From assembly GCF_007860135.1 (NCBI RefSeq), contig NZ_SJPV01000008.1:239682-303681 (forward strand): a DNA stretch of 64,000 nucleotides, in the 5' to 3' direction. A program made the translations under genes and the position numbers. The stretch comes from Novipirellula artificiosorum. Its GTDB lineage: Bacteria > Planctomycetota > Planctomycetia > Pirellulales > Pirellulaceae. Below, piece by piece: positions 18,101-29,694 of this stretch (positions within the stretch are counted from its first letter, which is position 1; each line of letters begins with the position of its first letter). The notes under the pieces are model-generated. The model saw only the letters and a list, made by a program, of their open reading frames with translations. It ran no database searches and was not told where the DNA came from.

Positions 18101-18758
18101 CCTGTAGCGATCCTTGACTTCCGCGCGGTTCCGCAAGCACGCCAGCAAAACGGGTTTCAACTTGATTCGCAAGCCATTCCATTTCGGTGCTCGCCTGAGA
18201 CAAGATCCAGGTTTCCTTCGTCACCGTGTCGGTTACCGCCATCGTCAGTTCATGGACGTTGACCGTCGCCGTGATCGCCTCACCGCTGCTTGGCTGATCC
18301 CAGAACAGCTTCAGGTCCTGTTCGATCGAGCTCTGGCCGTCCTGAATGCTGCACTGCACGTCAACGCCACGCAGCGATAGAACACCGAGTTCGCTCCCCG
18401 CTTGGTTGACCAAGTCCATGACGGTTAGCTCGGTATCCAGTTCGGCGATACGGATCGTGCTTCCTGCTTGACGGCCGGTCAAGGTCAGGTCACTGATCCG
18501 CAACGGCGTGATCCAACCCACCCGCAGGGCTCCCACCTCCGCATCCACACCGTATTGAGCGACGACGCCTTCGGCAAGGGATCGGCCGATGGGGGAATGG
18601 CTGATCAGGCTTGGGCCGGCAAGTGCAAGCAAGGCAATCCCAAGCAGGGTGCCGATCCAATAGAGACGCCGTCGCCGACTTTGGTTGTCACGACGTTGTC
18701 TGGTTTGTTGTCGTTGTGAACGCTCGATGGAATCAAATCGGTAGTCGTCGTTCTTCAC
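15141..18758 (-). CDS. Giant AsmA/TamB-like envelope protein
   Basis: A ~1205-residue protein with a basic cytoplasmic N-terminus (RQQTRQRRDNQSRRRR), one TM helix (LYWIGTLLGIALLALAGPSL) and then a very long beta-rich periplasmic region. That region has repeated short strands alternating hydrophobic and polar residues (for example VGALRVGWITPLRISDLTL). Near the end it has AsmA-like features: FVLDHGVVNHKRMYFDI, SGNVTLDGRLDLVAQIPL and a C-terminal LPVDGTLSRPSLD. AsmA/TamB/YhdP proteins are hydrophobic-groove bridges thought to move phospholipids between membranes. The GTG at 18758 is preferred over GTG 18764 because AAGGA is spaced about 7 bases before it. Confidence 0.75.
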   Translation of the reverse strand: MKNDDYRFDSIERSQRQQTRQRRDNQSRRRRLYWIGTLLGIALLALAGPSLISHSPIGRSLAEGVVAQYGVDAEVGALRVGWITPLRISDLTLTGRQAGSTIRIAELDTELTVMDLVNQAGSELGVLSLRGVDVQCSIQDGQSSIEQDLKLFWDQPSSGEAITATVNVHELTMAVTDTVTKETWILSQASTEMEWLANQVETRFAGVLAEPRGSQGSLQGSVAFDTAARGVTSSDSVWQFEIVADSLPLSVSSLLRRRFTDLAAQIPAQLTGDATGSIQIQGAADGKIEAMVKQFQVRNLAAANPQSSSKQWTNKLATLDGRLQIKDSYVIGNGLVATTDFASIQLDGAFSTSITLVGASNNPLRWLDALEGVASAELDLASFDRAMPGVLPIRREAELVSGRIVAVIESLPSDHLRRRRLSLRSDAIRGRSNGQPVMVAPLELTAIVSSDSERIRAEQFNLSSSFATASGQGGLQTGSTDIEVDFGRLADTLRPMVDIPDSTLAGSARGTIKWAASGQNEWRLIGSADARELSIAMPSGKQLRQESLRVEVDAVGKWNAARLDSLDVAHATLSSPGLSLRAELVQAILDPDANAAFPIRIQGEGRLENLADTFAPWMPAEVHGLDGGFTMNARADVSASGDGRLTATVVNLTEPRIAYGELDLGQPWLKLQFEGDYNWITSELQCQTMTVEGDAVSAAVQGEWTAENTDLEIAWKAMLQRVQSSVKKRMVSQPMPTMTSVGYRSGQSVDSENWLVMGDCDGRFIISQQDHLLRVETELVGKRFAIVQPATASAAAQRTGPLVPAMQQGPQRNTAAASHVVWAEPNVKVNGVVALDPKTGKLVTDSLQVASDWFATNLSGHAVWNAEQGSLAMKGPARIKMDEVATRVSPLAGVALNVYGVHETPIEINVSRKPDGQIALDISGHLGWQSGQVAGVDFGEATIPIRLTETTVFVSRSAVPVGRGKLNLAGDVNYRPGPLWMRIEPGRIAESVRVTPEMTDRWLKYLAPLASQATRIEGTLGAEIDEAIVVFDAPSQSRVVGRLNIEALQMDAGPMGSQIIGGMQQLRALSQATSPQTTAAASSTLIRMPAQTVDFVLDHGVVNHKRMYFDIDRANVVTSGNVTLDGRLDLVAQIPLDERWLGSDLRGLAGQPVTLPVDGTLSRPSLDSSGVRKVVSQLGIQTIQSNAENYLQKQVGKGIERLFGR

Positions 18759-18874
18759 GGTCACATCCTTGCAGCCGATTGCATAGCGAGAGAAGAGAAT
18801 CTGGTTGGCAGTCTAGCGAAATTGAGTCGATCTCACCAAGATCGCTTTTTCGCACCCCGGTTGAAGGGTTCCAC

Positions 18875-18912
18875 AAAAAAAGCCCCCGCCAAGTGAGTCA
18901 CTGGGCGGGGGC
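18875..18912 (-). terminator. Intrinsic terminator of the secretin gene
   Basis: GC-rich hairpin with arms GCCCCCGCC (18882-18890) and GGCGGGGGC (18904-18912), followed on the minus strand by seven T (18875-18881). It lies just past the secretin stop codon and ahead of the AsmA-like gene, separating the two transcripts. Confidence 0.85.
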
Positions 18913-18945
18913 CGACGTTTCGTCATGGAGCGAAGAGAGCGTTGC

Positions 18946-21900
18946 TTATCGAGTCGGATCGTATCCGGTTTGAGCGATCTCTTCCTCTTCTTGGATGATG
19001 ATCCGTGGTGTGACCATCAACATCAAGCTGCGAGCGTCACGTCCCGTTGCCACGTTGCGGAACAAACGGCTGACGTAAGGAATCTTGCTGAGGAACGGAA
19101 CGCCTCGCTCCGAACGACCCTCGGACAATCGCTTGATCCCGCCAAGCAGAATCGTACCACCGTCAGGAACACTCACCGTCGTGCTCACCGAAGTGAAGGC
19201 GAACGTCGGTAGTTGGACCGTGGTGCCCGAAACAAACTCGCTGGAGGCATCTTCGCTTATCGAGTCTTTGTCATCAACGACACCGTCGCCGTTGGTGTCC
19301 TCATTCTGCTCACGGCTGGAACTGCTCGTCGAGCGGCGTCCTTCGAAGGTGAAGGTATCGACATCACCGATTTGGCTAAAGAACGGAACGAGCGTCAATC
19401 GTACAAATCGTTTATCATCGCTGACGACGCCTTGCACGCTTAGCTGGGTTCCTTCGTTGAGCACCATGATGACGGGTTGCTGTGCGACGGCGAAGTCACC
19501 CACAACCGGCGTGATGCTGGTAACGAACGGTCGTTGCGTTTGATCCTGGATCGTCGCAATTTGACCATCGAACAGCGTCACTTTGGGAGCTTGCATGACG
19601 TTGTTTCGGTTGTCGCCTTGCGCGGCTTGCAGGAAGAAGAACGCTTCGATGTCGCTGAGGATCGCGAAGCCAAGCGTTGAGAACGATCCAGCGTCCGCAT
19701 TGCTAAACGGTGGCGTTGCACCAAAGCTGTTGTTATCGAATTGGATGTCCAAATCAGCTGTTGGCAATCCGCTCAGTCCGTTGAAACCAATCGTCACGTC
19801 GGGACCCCCATCATCGGTCGGAAGGGCTTTAGCGTGGTCGTCGAATTGGACATCAAAGTCGACACCGATTTGCTCAAAGAAGGTATCCGATAGGGTAATG
19901 AAGCGAACCTCGATGGTGATTTGCAGGTTCTGCAGTCGACGCAATGTTGTCAGCAAGGCCTCGATCTTGTCATGCACTTCGCTGGTCGTGCTGATCACCA
20001 GGCTAAGGTTCTGAGGATAGGGAGCCATCGTGCTGGTCCCACCCAGATCTTGCCAAATCGTGGGTTCGACCGTTTCTTGAATCAATTGCATGAGCGATTG
20101 GAAGTCGGCCATCGAGTTTCCTCCTTGCCCGCCTCCCAGCGGACTCGGGTTACCGCCGAATCCGTTGCTGACGCCCATCGGGTTGTATTGGCCAAGCATA
20201 TTTGGATTCATGCTGCCGGGCGACGCGTTCCTCGACATCCCTGAGCCCAAATCCATTGCCGAAACCGGCATGATGTGAACATCGGTTTGAGGGTTGGTCA
20301 TTTGGTACGCGGCACGGAGTGCTCCCGCCATCCCGTCGTCATAGCTGGCGACAAAGTTTGGAATTGGAGTGACCAAGTCCGTCACACGATAGGTTCTTGG
20401 AAAGACCTTCGAACGAGTCGCTTCGACGCTGGTGATGTTCAAAACGTCGTTGTCGATCATGTAGGTCAGTTCAAGCTCGCCGAGGATAATGCTGAGGGCA
20501 CTCTTCAGCGGAATGCTCTTTTGCAAACTCAAATTGACAGGCGTATCCACCGTGACGCGAACCGCGGAAAGCGCTCGGTTGTCCATCACGATCGGTACAC
20601 CGGTCATGGCGGACAAGTCTTCAAGCACTTCGTGGATCGGACGATTGTTGTACTTGACGTTCACATCGGTGGACAACGCTTGTTTGATTTCCTTCTCGCG
20701 AACACTCAGTTCCGTGTCCGCGTCCGTACCGGCTGTGCGCCGTCTGGAAAGATCAGCCCAGCCTTTTACGTCGCCGAATTCAAAGTCTCGGTCGGGATGC
20801 AGGCCAATCGCAGCGCGTTCGACTCCAAGCATCTGATTGAGAAAGATATCTTCTTTCTCGTCACGAATCTCTTGGTCCATCAAACCGCGAACTTGCATTC
20901 GAGCATTGTGGAACATGGTGATCGCGATGGGGGAACCAGGCTTTAATTCTTGAACCTGCTTGGCGATGATCTCTGCTTCGTTGAAACGTCGCGCGTCAAT
21001 CAGCTCGTTGAAGTTTTGAACCAGGTTCGCAATTTCATCATCGATACGAGCTTCTTGTTGAGCTTCGGTGGCCAAGTCGGTCCGAACCGATTCGTTTTGT
21101 AGGTCCAGATTGATTTGGGCGCGATTGGCTTCAACGTATTGCTTCTGGTCACTGAGGGCTTTGGTCACCATCGAAGCGAGTGAGCGTTTTGCCGCATCGT
21201 CCACGTCCGATCCTTCGACCCGGCGCCGGAGCGTTTCAAGCTGGTCGAGTGCGTCCAGTGGAGCCGATTCGTGTTGGCCGCTTGCGGCCGCCAATTCGGC
21301 GGTCACTTCGCGATACAATCGTCGCGTCTTTTCTTGGTTCTCCAATGCCGCCTTGTCAATCGCGGTCATCGGTTTGTCCGATTCCGATGACATGGCCGAA
21401 CCAAGACGACTGGGTTGAAGCAGCGTCAGTTTGTCTTTCAGTTGGCGGCGCGTATCCAAATCCAACGTGGATTCGTACTTCCATGCTTCCGAAAATTTAT
21501 CGCGAGCGAGCTGTTGGTTACCGTCGCTTAAAGCTTGCAAGCCCTCGCGGTAAATGTCTGCGGCGTAGGTGGAAGATGTTGGGGACGCAGGCAACGGCGT
21601 TGGCGTTTGGTTCTGGACCTGCATCACTTGACTTCCCAGGCCGCCATTTTCCATCGCACCGGGGTTGAATACCGTTTGAGCGACGCCACCGGGCGCGTTG
21701 GGGTCGATCGTGCCAAATGCTTGTTGGACGCTGCCTGTGTTGGTCCCGCTGGTCAAAGCGATGCCGCTACGACGAGCTGCGGATTCGGCATCGAGCAGCA
21801 ATTGCCAGACACGGGGTTCGCCGGCTGCAAAGTCCTTTTCTGCGACACCCAACGACTGGGCTTGGCGAGCCAAGGCCACTGCGGTGGACGCGTCACCCCG

Positions 21901-22419
21901 GTCGAGTGCGGCACGGCCAATTGCGATGAGTCGCAACGCCTCGCGTTTTAAATCGTCCGGACGGGCGGCTGCCGAAGCACCCCCTATGGGCTGAGCACCG
22001 GAGACCAAAGGCAAACGCTGCATGGTGGTGGAGGGGAGGGTTGGCAGTGGACCGGTTGGTGGCAGAGCCAACAAGTCGCGATCAATTCCTGAGGCAATCA
22101 GTTCGCTGCGGAGCGTTTCAATTTGCGATGCCAGCTGTGGAGTCTGTGCTCCCAAGGCTGCCGCATGTCGAAAGAGTTCGACGGACCGAGTGTAGTCCCT
22201 GCGGGTCATCGCCGACCGGACTTGGGGAATCAATTGCTCGGCCGACGTCATGCCTTGATGAGGCGAGGCGGTGGTGCCGGGAGGCAGGGGAAGTTGGGCA
22301 GAGACGCTCGTCGTCAATGCAAACAGGGTCACAAACGTGAGACGTTTCACGGTGACGAGACTGGTTGCACGAGTGGCAAAATCTGCACACGGGCCGTTTG
22401 CGGTTAAGAGGCGGTTCAA
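18946..22419 (-). CDS. Giant TPR-secretin (type II/IV-pilus secretin-like outer-membrane protein)
   Basis: A 1157-residue secretin. A hydrophobic export segment (RLTFVTLFALTTSVSA) is followed by ~500 residues of helical repeat-like sequence (for example RREYTRS-type and YREGLQALSDGNQQLARDKF TPR units). An STN/N0-like domain follows (YNNRPIHEVLEDLSAMTG, then PLKSALSIILGELELTY). The C-terminal secretin domain has the conserved VPDGGTILLGGI, RGVPFLSKIPYVSRLF and SLMLMVTPRII. Secretins form the outer-membrane pore of type II secretion or type IV pili; normal size is 600-750 residues. The TTG start at 22419 has AAGGAGAG about 7 bases before it. An acidic linker DTNGDGVVDDKD looks calcium-binding. 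Confidence 0.9.
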   Translation of the reverse strand: MNRLLTANGPCADFATRATSLVTVKRLTFVTLFALTTSVSAQLPLPPGTTASPHQGMTSAEQLIPQVRSAMTRRDYTRSVELFRHAAALGAQTPQLASQIETLRSELIASGIDRDLLALPPTGPLPTLPSTTMQRLPLVSGAQPIGGASAAARPDDLKREALRLIAIGRAALDRGDASTAVALARQAQSLGVAEKDFAAGEPRVWQLLLDAESAARRSGIALTSGTNTGSVQQAFGTIDPNAPGGVAQTVFNPGAMENGGLGSQVMQVQNQTPTPLPASPTSSTYAADIYREGLQALSDGNQQLARDKFSEAWKYESTLDLDTRRQLKDKLTLLQPSRLGSAMSSESDKPMTAIDKAALENQEKTRRLYREVTAELAAASGQHESAPLDALDQLETLRRRVEGSDVDDAAKRSLASMVTKALSDQKQYVEANRAQINLDLQNESVRTDLATEAQQEARIDDEIANLVQNFNELIDARRFNEAEIIAKQVQELKPGSPIAITMFHNARMQVRGLMDQEIRDEKEDIFLNQMLGVERAAIGLHPDRDFEFGDVKGWADLSRRRTAGTDADTELSVREKEIKQALSTDVNVKYNNRPIHEVLEDLSAMTGVPIVMDNRALSAVRVTVDTPVNLSLQKSIPLKSALSIILGELELTYMIDNDVLNITSVEATRSKVFPRTYRVTDLVTPIPNFVASYDDGMAGALRAAYQMTNPQTDVHIMPVSAMDLGSGMSRNASPGSMNPNMLGQYNPMGVSNGFGGNPSPLGGGQGGNSMADFQSLMQLIQETVEPTIWQDLGGTSTMAPYPQNLSLVISTTSEVHDKIEALLTTLRRLQNLQITIEVRFITLSDTFFEQIGVDFDVQFDDHAKALPTDDGGPDVTIGFNGLSGLPTADLDIQFDNNSFGATPPFSNADAGSFSTLGFAILSDIEAFFFLQAAQGDNRNNVMQAPKVTLFDGQIATIQDQTQRPFVTSITPVVGDFAVAQQPVIMVLNEGTQLSVQGVVSDDKRFVRLTLVPFFSQIGDVDTFTFEGRRSTSSSSREQNEDTNGDGVVDDKDSISEDASSEFVSGTTVQLPTFAFTSVSTTVSVPDGGTILLGGIKRLSEGRSERGVPFLSKIPYVSRLFRNVATGRDARSLMLMVTPRIIIQEEEEIAQTGYDPTR

Positions 22420-22714
22420 CGCGACTCTCCTTCTTCGCGGTGAGACTTCAATGATAACGGTCGCTCCGAAATTGAGTTACTTTGCAAGCATCTCAATCCC
22501 AGCTTACCGGCTGTGAATAGGTTCCACAGGCGTTCAACGCATTGCCCAAAAAGCGGTCCTGCAATGGATCGCATCCTGCAATCTTTGCCATCGAGTTTTC
22601 GGGTTTGGGTTGGGAATAGTCAGTTTTCGATTCGGCTGTCAACACTGATTGTGCTCCGAGTCAAAAAAAATTGCTTCCTGCTTCGCCTGGACCTTTCCTT
22701 ACAGGCCGACGACC

Positions 22715-22975
22715 TCCAAGGAGGAGTGGTGGTTTGCCTCGCCCTTTGGGAGAGGTCGAGCGCAGCGAGGGAGAGGGTTTCTTGGCACCCAATGGACTTG
22801 CTCCCTACGACCCCTTTCGAATCGGTGATACTTTCCATCGGTCTCCAAACCCCCACCGATTCGTCAGGCCACCGTGGGGGACTCTTTTCTAAGAGACCAT
22901 TGGACACTGGAGAAATACCTCCAAAAACCTCGAGTCTGGGTTCCGCGAGCGTTTCCGTCGGATGACCCAAAAAAG
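22715..22975 (-). repeat. Dispersed mosaic repeat, copy 1
   Basis: Read on the minus strand this block aligns almost base for base with two separate pieces of the 46.3-46.9 kb locus. The 22860-22975 part (GGTCATCCGACGGAA ... CTTAGAAAAGAGTCCCC) matches 46730-46845. The 22723-22875 part (GGCCTGACGAATCGGTGG ... CTCTCCCAAAGGGCGAGG) matches 46331-46480. Here the two modules are contiguous. The block fills most of the gap between the secretin promoter and the stop codon of the SecA-like gene. Confidence 0.85.
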
Positions 22976-22980
22976 TCAGA

Positions 22981-25242
<2,262 letters not shown>

Positions 25243-25438
25243 GCACCCGATCCGCGTGAAACATCCATTCTAACGTTTAATTCAGTGATGTTAGTGAAAC
25301 TTTGCATGCTTTCTGGATCAAGCTAGGCAGTCTGGGATGACTTTTCTCGGTGTTCCGGCGGTTCTACATCTGACGGTGAATTCAGTCGATCGAGTTATAC
25401 CAGTCAATCCTGTGTTCCCGGACTGTACGAGATTTCCT

Positions 25439-26947
25439 ATGAAAACGAATTTACGAGGCCTGACCCTGACAGCGTTGTTGCTGTCTGCCTCAAACATGAG
25501 CTTTGCTCAACAGGGCGCGTCAACGAGCATCGGTGATCTTCCTGGTTATGATGAAGATGCCTACTTTGCTGAGGAAGCGACCTACGCTCAACGAGTCAGT
25601 CCGGTTGCGCCGGCCGCTCACACCGATGAGGATGCCCACGTTACGGATCAGGGCGCTTACGTTACGGATGAAGTGTACCCAACCGCCGCATCGGAGGAAG
25701 CACCACAGCTGTACGCACCCATGGATTCGAGCGAGTTGCAACCGGTTGGATTCTTTGATGGCAGCTTGCTTGGGATGAACCAATCAAACTGCGATCAAGT
25801 TCAGGTATGCGAAGCGGGCTGTGACGGCGGTTGCAGCAGTTGTCGCGGTAGCAGTTTGAGCAGCCGACTAGGGCTTGGAAACCTATCCGGTTGCGGCAGC
25901 AATTGCTGGGGGACCTCCGAGGCCTTGTTGTGGTTCACGCCTGATCGTGATATGCCGGCCTTGATTACCGTCAATGCACCGGGTGGAGACCCAATCGGTC
26001 CAACCGCGACGACCGTCTTCGGCGACGGGATCGATGGTGATCTGACGGCTGGTTTCCGCGGTGACTATGGTAAGTACGTGACCAAGAACATCGGAATCGG
26101 TGGCCGTTTCTGGATCGTCGGAGACCAGACCGAATCGTACAGCAACGCCAGCAATGGTGACATCACGATCGGTCGCCCCTTCTTTGACACCAGTGACTCC
26201 TTCTTTGACTCGCCCAACCCCGGTGAGAACGCCCTGTTGATTGGGCACAACGGAGTGGGTTTGCTGCCGCTCGTGGATGGCAACATTCAGGCCGAAAGCA
26301 AGCTACAGATGTGGGCCGCAGAAGCCTACGCACGGATCAACTTGGGCTGCAGTAGCACGAGTAAGCTGGAGTTGCTCGGCGGCTATTCTCACTTCAGCAT
26401 TGACGATTCGTTGTACATGCACAGCCAAAGCTTTATTGGTGGCTCGGCTGCCGCATCCAGCTTCTACGACTTCACAGACGCCTATGAGCTTGAAAACCGT
26501 TTCGATGGTGGTCAAATCGGATTCGAAATGAGCAAGACACGTGGCCGTTGGACCGCTCGATCGTTGACCAAGGTTCACCTTGGGAACATGAGTCAAAGTG
26601 CCAAGGTACAAGGGACGTCGACCTTCGGAACTCCGTTCCCTGCGACCACGGGCGTTGGCGGAGCGTTGCCATTCGACAGCTACGTTGATGAAGATCGCGA
26701 CGTGTTCACCTTCATCCCTGAAGCCAACTTCAAGTTGTCGTACCAGTTCCGACCGAACGTGGCATTGAGTGTAGGTTACTCGTTCATGTACTTTGACAAC
26801 GTGGCTCAGGTCGGCGATGTGATCAACCCGATCTACGACGGCCCGTCACTTGGTGACCCGGCCCAATTCGGCGGCCAACCGTTCAAGTTTGACGATTCGA
26901 GCCTCTGGGTTCAAGGCATTGATCTGGGCGTGGTCATCAATCTCTAA
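25439..26947 (+). CDS. BBP7-family outer-membrane beta-barrel protein
   Basis: A 502-residue exported protein. The ATG at 25439 gives a standard signal peptide (KTNLRGLTLTALLLSASNMSFAQ). An acidic low-complexity segment follows, then a Cys-rich motif (CEAGCDGGCSSCRG and CGSNCW). Next is the family's entry sequence SEALLWFTPDRDMPALIT, then alternating strands up to the final SSLWVQGIDLGVVINL with a terminal hydrophobic beta-strand. BBP7 proteins are planctomycete-enriched putative outer-membrane beta-barrels. It is divergent from the SecA-like gene (~195 bases) and ends at a bidirectional terminator. Confidence 0.85.
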   Translation: MKTNLRGLTLTALLLSASNMSFAQQGASTSIGDLPGYDEDAYFAEEATYAQRVSPVAPAAHTDEDAHVTDQGAYVTDEVYPTAASEEAPQLYAPMDSSELQPVGFFDGSLLGMNQSNCDQVQVCEAGCDGGCSSCRGSSLSSRLGLGNLSGCGSNCWGTSEALLWFTPDRDMPALITVNAPGGDPIGPTATTVFGDGIDGDLTAGFRGDYGKYVTKNIGIGGRFWIVGDQTESYSNASNGDITIGRPFFDTSDSFFDSPNPGENALLIGHNGVGLLPLVDGNIQAESKLQMWAAEAYARINLGCSSTSKLELLGGYSHFSIDDSLYMHSQSFIGGSAAASSFYDFTDAYELENRFDGGQIGFEMSKTRGRWTARSLTKVHLGNMSQSAKVQGTSTFGTPFPATTGVGGALPFDSYVDEDRDVFTFIPEANFKLSYQFRPNVALSVGYSFMYFDNVAQVGDVINPIYDGPSLGDPAQFGGQPFKFDDSSLWVQGIDLGVVINL

Positions 26948-27065
26948 GCTACCGAGAAACGTGATTCAGTACGAAGCCTGATACAATAACGTTGGCCCAG
27001 CGGCTCCGGCAAATCGACTTTGGTCCGGAACACCGCGCCGGAGTCCGCTAGAAGAGTCAAAACGA

Positions 27066-27103
27066 AAAAGGCGTGAAGAGGAAACTCTTCACGCCTTTTT
27101 TTT
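27066..27103. terminator. Bidirectional intrinsic terminator between BBP7 and clpC
   Basis: A perfect 15-bp stem: AAAAGGCGTGAAGAG (27066-27080), loop GAAA, then CTCTTCACGCCTTTT (27085-27099) followed by four more T. The A-run on the left gives a U-tract in the other direction, so it can stop both converging transcripts. Confidence 0.92.
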
Positions 27104-27126
27104 CGTTCATGGGAAGTTACTGGCGA

Positions 27127-29694
27127 CTACGAATCTTTGTCGTTCGATTCGCCTTCGCCAACGCCGGCGCCCACTGCCTCTTCGGAGGACTCGGGCAGAC
27201 CACGCTTCTCGCCTCGGAACGTCAGACGCGTTGTCTTGCCGTTTTCGTCCTTGAAGGCATCGATCACGATGGTGTCTTGACCTTCGAACGCGCCGCGTAG
27301 CAATTCTTCGCTGAGCGGGTCTTCGATTCGCTGCTCGATCGCTCGACGCAGCGGGCGTGCCCCATAATCGAGGTTGCTGCCCTTTTTGACCAAGAACTCT
27401 TTCGCGTCGTCGGTCAAGATGATGGCCAAGCCGCGATCGGCCAAACGCTCGCGAACCTTCGATAATTCGTAATCGATCACCGACTTCAGATCTTCGGCGG
27501 TCAGATGACGGAAGATGATCGTGTCGTCCAACCGGTTCAAGAACTCGGGGCGGAAAACGCGTTCGATCTGGTCCATCACTCGGCTTTTCATCGAGTCATA
27601 GCTGGCGTCGCCATCCGGTTTTTGGAAACCGAATGCCGATTCGTTCTTGATCGCCTCGGCCCCCGCGTTGGTGGTCATGATCAAGATCGTGTTTCGGAAA
27701 TCGACGTTGCGTCCGAACGAATCGGTCAACCGTCCCTCTTCCATGACTTGAAGCAGCATGTTGAAGACGTCGGGATGGGCCTTTTCGATTTCATCGAACA
27801 GAACCACCGCATACGGTCGGCGGCGAATCTTCTCGGTCAATTGGCCCCCTTCCTCGTAACCAACGAACCCGGGAGGTGCACCGATCAGCCGGCTGACGTT
27901 GTGCTTTTCCATGTACTCGCTCATGTCGATATGCACCAATGCGTCGGCGTCGCCGAACATGTATTCCGCCAGTGCTTTGGCAAGTAACGTTTTGCCGACG
28001 CCCGTCGGGCCTGCGAAGATGAACGATCCGGTCGGTCGTTTCGGATCTTTCAAACCGCTGCGACTGCGGCGAACCGCCTTCGCCACGGCCGTGACGGCTT
28101 GTTCTTGGCTGACGACTCGCTTGTGCAGCTCTTCTTCCATCTTCATCAACCGCATGCTGTCTTCGGTCGACAGTCGCGTGAGCGGAATGCCCGTCATTTT
28201 GCTGACCACTTCCGCAATGACTTCCTCGTCGACGATGCCATCGGTTTGCTGGCTCTTCTCTCGCCATTCTTGCGTGATTTGGTCTTTCTTCTTGCGAAGC
28301 TTTTCGGCCTGATCACGAAGGTTGGCTGCTTTTTCGAAGTCTTGGTTTGCAACCGCGTCTTCTTTTTCCTTATTCAGCTTTTCCACTTCCTCGTCGATTT
28401 CTTTCAAATCGGGTGGACGAGTCATGGTGCGAAGTCGAACCCGAGCCCCGGCCTCGTCGATCACATCGATTGCCTTGTCGGGCAAGCAGCGAGCGGTGAT
28501 GTAACGTTCGCTCATCTCGACCGCAGCAACGATCGCGTCGTCCGTGAACTGAACGCGATGGTGTTCTTCGTAGCGTTCACGAAGACCCTTCAAGATTTCG
28601 ATCGTTTCTTTCTTGCCGGTTGGCTCGACGATGATCTCTTGGAAACGACGTGCCAAGGCGTTGTCTTTCTCGATGTACTTGCGGTACTCGTCCAGTGTGG
28701 TTGCACCGATACATTGAATCTCACCACGTGACAGGGCAGGTTTCAGTACGTTGGCCGCATCGATCGCTCCTTCTGCCCCTCCGGCGCCAACGAGCGTGTG
28801 CAGTTCGTCGATAAACAGAATGGTGTTTTTCACTCGCCGCACCTCGGTCATAACGGCCTTGATGCGTTCTTCGAATTGACCACGGTACTTGGTGCCCGCG
28901 ACCATCATGGCGAGGTCCAAAACGACGATACGCTTGTCGGCGAGAATTTCGGGGACTTCGCCCGAAATGACTTGCTGTGCAAAGCCTTCAACGATCGCCG
29001 TTTTTCCCACGCCTGCCTCACCCAACAGAACGGGGTTGTTCTTGGTTCGGCGACAGAGGATCTGAATGGCGCGTTCGATTTCGTGTTCGCGGCCAATCAC
29101 TGGATCCAGCTCGCCCTTCTTTGCCAACTCGGTCAAGTCGCGGCCAAAGCTGTCGAGAGCAGGCGTCTTGCTCTTGCCACTCTTGCCTGAGGGGCTGCCG
29201 CCGCTCTCGCCATCGCCACTGCGCCCGCCTCGCTCACCGACTTCGGCACCTTCGAGCCCGTGCCCAAGCAAGTTCAAGACCTCCTCACGCACATCCTCAA
29301 GCTTTAAACCCAGGTTCATCAAGACTTGAGCCGCAACGCCCTCCTGTTCTCGCAGCAAACCAAGCAAAATATGCTCCGTACCGACGTAGCTATGATTCAA
29401 ATTGCGAGCTTCTTCCATCGAATACTCGATGACCTTCTTCGCCCGCGGCGTTTGTGGCAACTTGCCTACCGTGACCATTTCGGGCCCGCTTTGAACCAGT
29501 TTTTCGACTTCGAGCCGAATCTTCCGCAAATCAACCTCCAAATTTTTGAGGACGTTCGCGGCCACGCCACTCCCCTCTTTGACAAGGCCGAGCAGGATGT
29601 GTTCGGTGCCGATGTATTCGTGGTTAAACCGTTGAGCTTCCTGATTGGCCAATTGCATGACTTTTCGGGCACGGTCGGTAAATCGTTCGTACAT
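27127..29694 (-). CDS. clpC: ATP-dependent Clp protease ATP-binding subunit ClpC
   Basis: An 855-residue class I Clp/Hsp100 ATPase. The double N-domain opens with MYERFTDRARKVMQLANQEA and EYIGTEHILLGLVKEG, repeated as HSYVGTEHILLGLLREQ. AAA1 has GEAGVGKTAIVEG and ILFIDELHTLVGAG. The linker contains a UVR-type stretch (DAVANQDFEKAANLRDQAE). AAA2 has GPTGVGKTLLAKALA. It unfolds substrates for ClpP in the cytoplasm. An acidic Gly/Ser-rich insert follows the N-domain (GGRSGDGESGGSPSGKSGKS), and the tail is acidic. clpP is not in the window. Confidence 0.96.
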   Translation of the reverse strand: MYERFTDRARKVMQLANQEAQRFNHEYIGTEHILLGLVKEGSGVAANVLKNLEVDLRKIRLEVEKLVQSGPEMVTVGKLPQTPRAKKVIEYSMEEARNLNHSYVGTEHILLGLLREQEGVAAQVLMNLGLKLEDVREEVLNLLGHGLEGAEVGERGGRSGDGESGGSPSGKSGKSKTPALDSFGRDLTELAKKGELDPVIGREHEIERAIQILCRRTKNNPVLLGEAGVGKTAIVEGFAQQVISGEVPEILADKRIVVLDLAMMVAGTKYRGQFEERIKAVMTEVRRVKNTILFIDELHTLVGAGGAEGAIDAANVLKPALSRGEIQCIGATTLDEYRKYIEKDNALARRFQEIIVEPTGKKETIEILKGLRERYEEHHRVQFTDDAIVAAVEMSERYITARCLPDKAIDVIDEAGARVRLRTMTRPPDLKEIDEEVEKLNKEKEDAVANQDFEKAANLRDQAEKLRKKKDQITQEWREKSQQTDGIVDEEVIAEVVSKMTGIPLTRLSTEDSMRLMKMEEELHKRVVSQEQAVTAVAKAVRRSRSGLKDPKRPTGSFIFAGPTGVGKTLLAKALAEYMFGDADALVHIDMSEYMEKHNVSRLIGAPPGFVGYEEGGQLTEKIRRRPYAVVLFDEIEKAHPDVFNMLLQVMEEGRLTDSFGRNVDFRNTILIMTTNAGAEAIKNESAFGFQKPDGDASYDSMKSRVMDQIERVFRPEFLNRLDDTIIFRHLTAEDLKSVIDYELSKVRERLADRGLAIILTDDAKEFLVKKGSNLDYGARPLRRAIEQRIEDPLSEELLRGAFEGQDTIVIDAFKDENGKTTRLTFRGEKRGLPESSEEAVGAGVGEGESNDKDS

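Noticed and set aside
27505..29432. Long plus-strand frames opposite clpC
   Set aside because: Antisense shadows of a highly conserved gene with strong codon bias; no independent motif.
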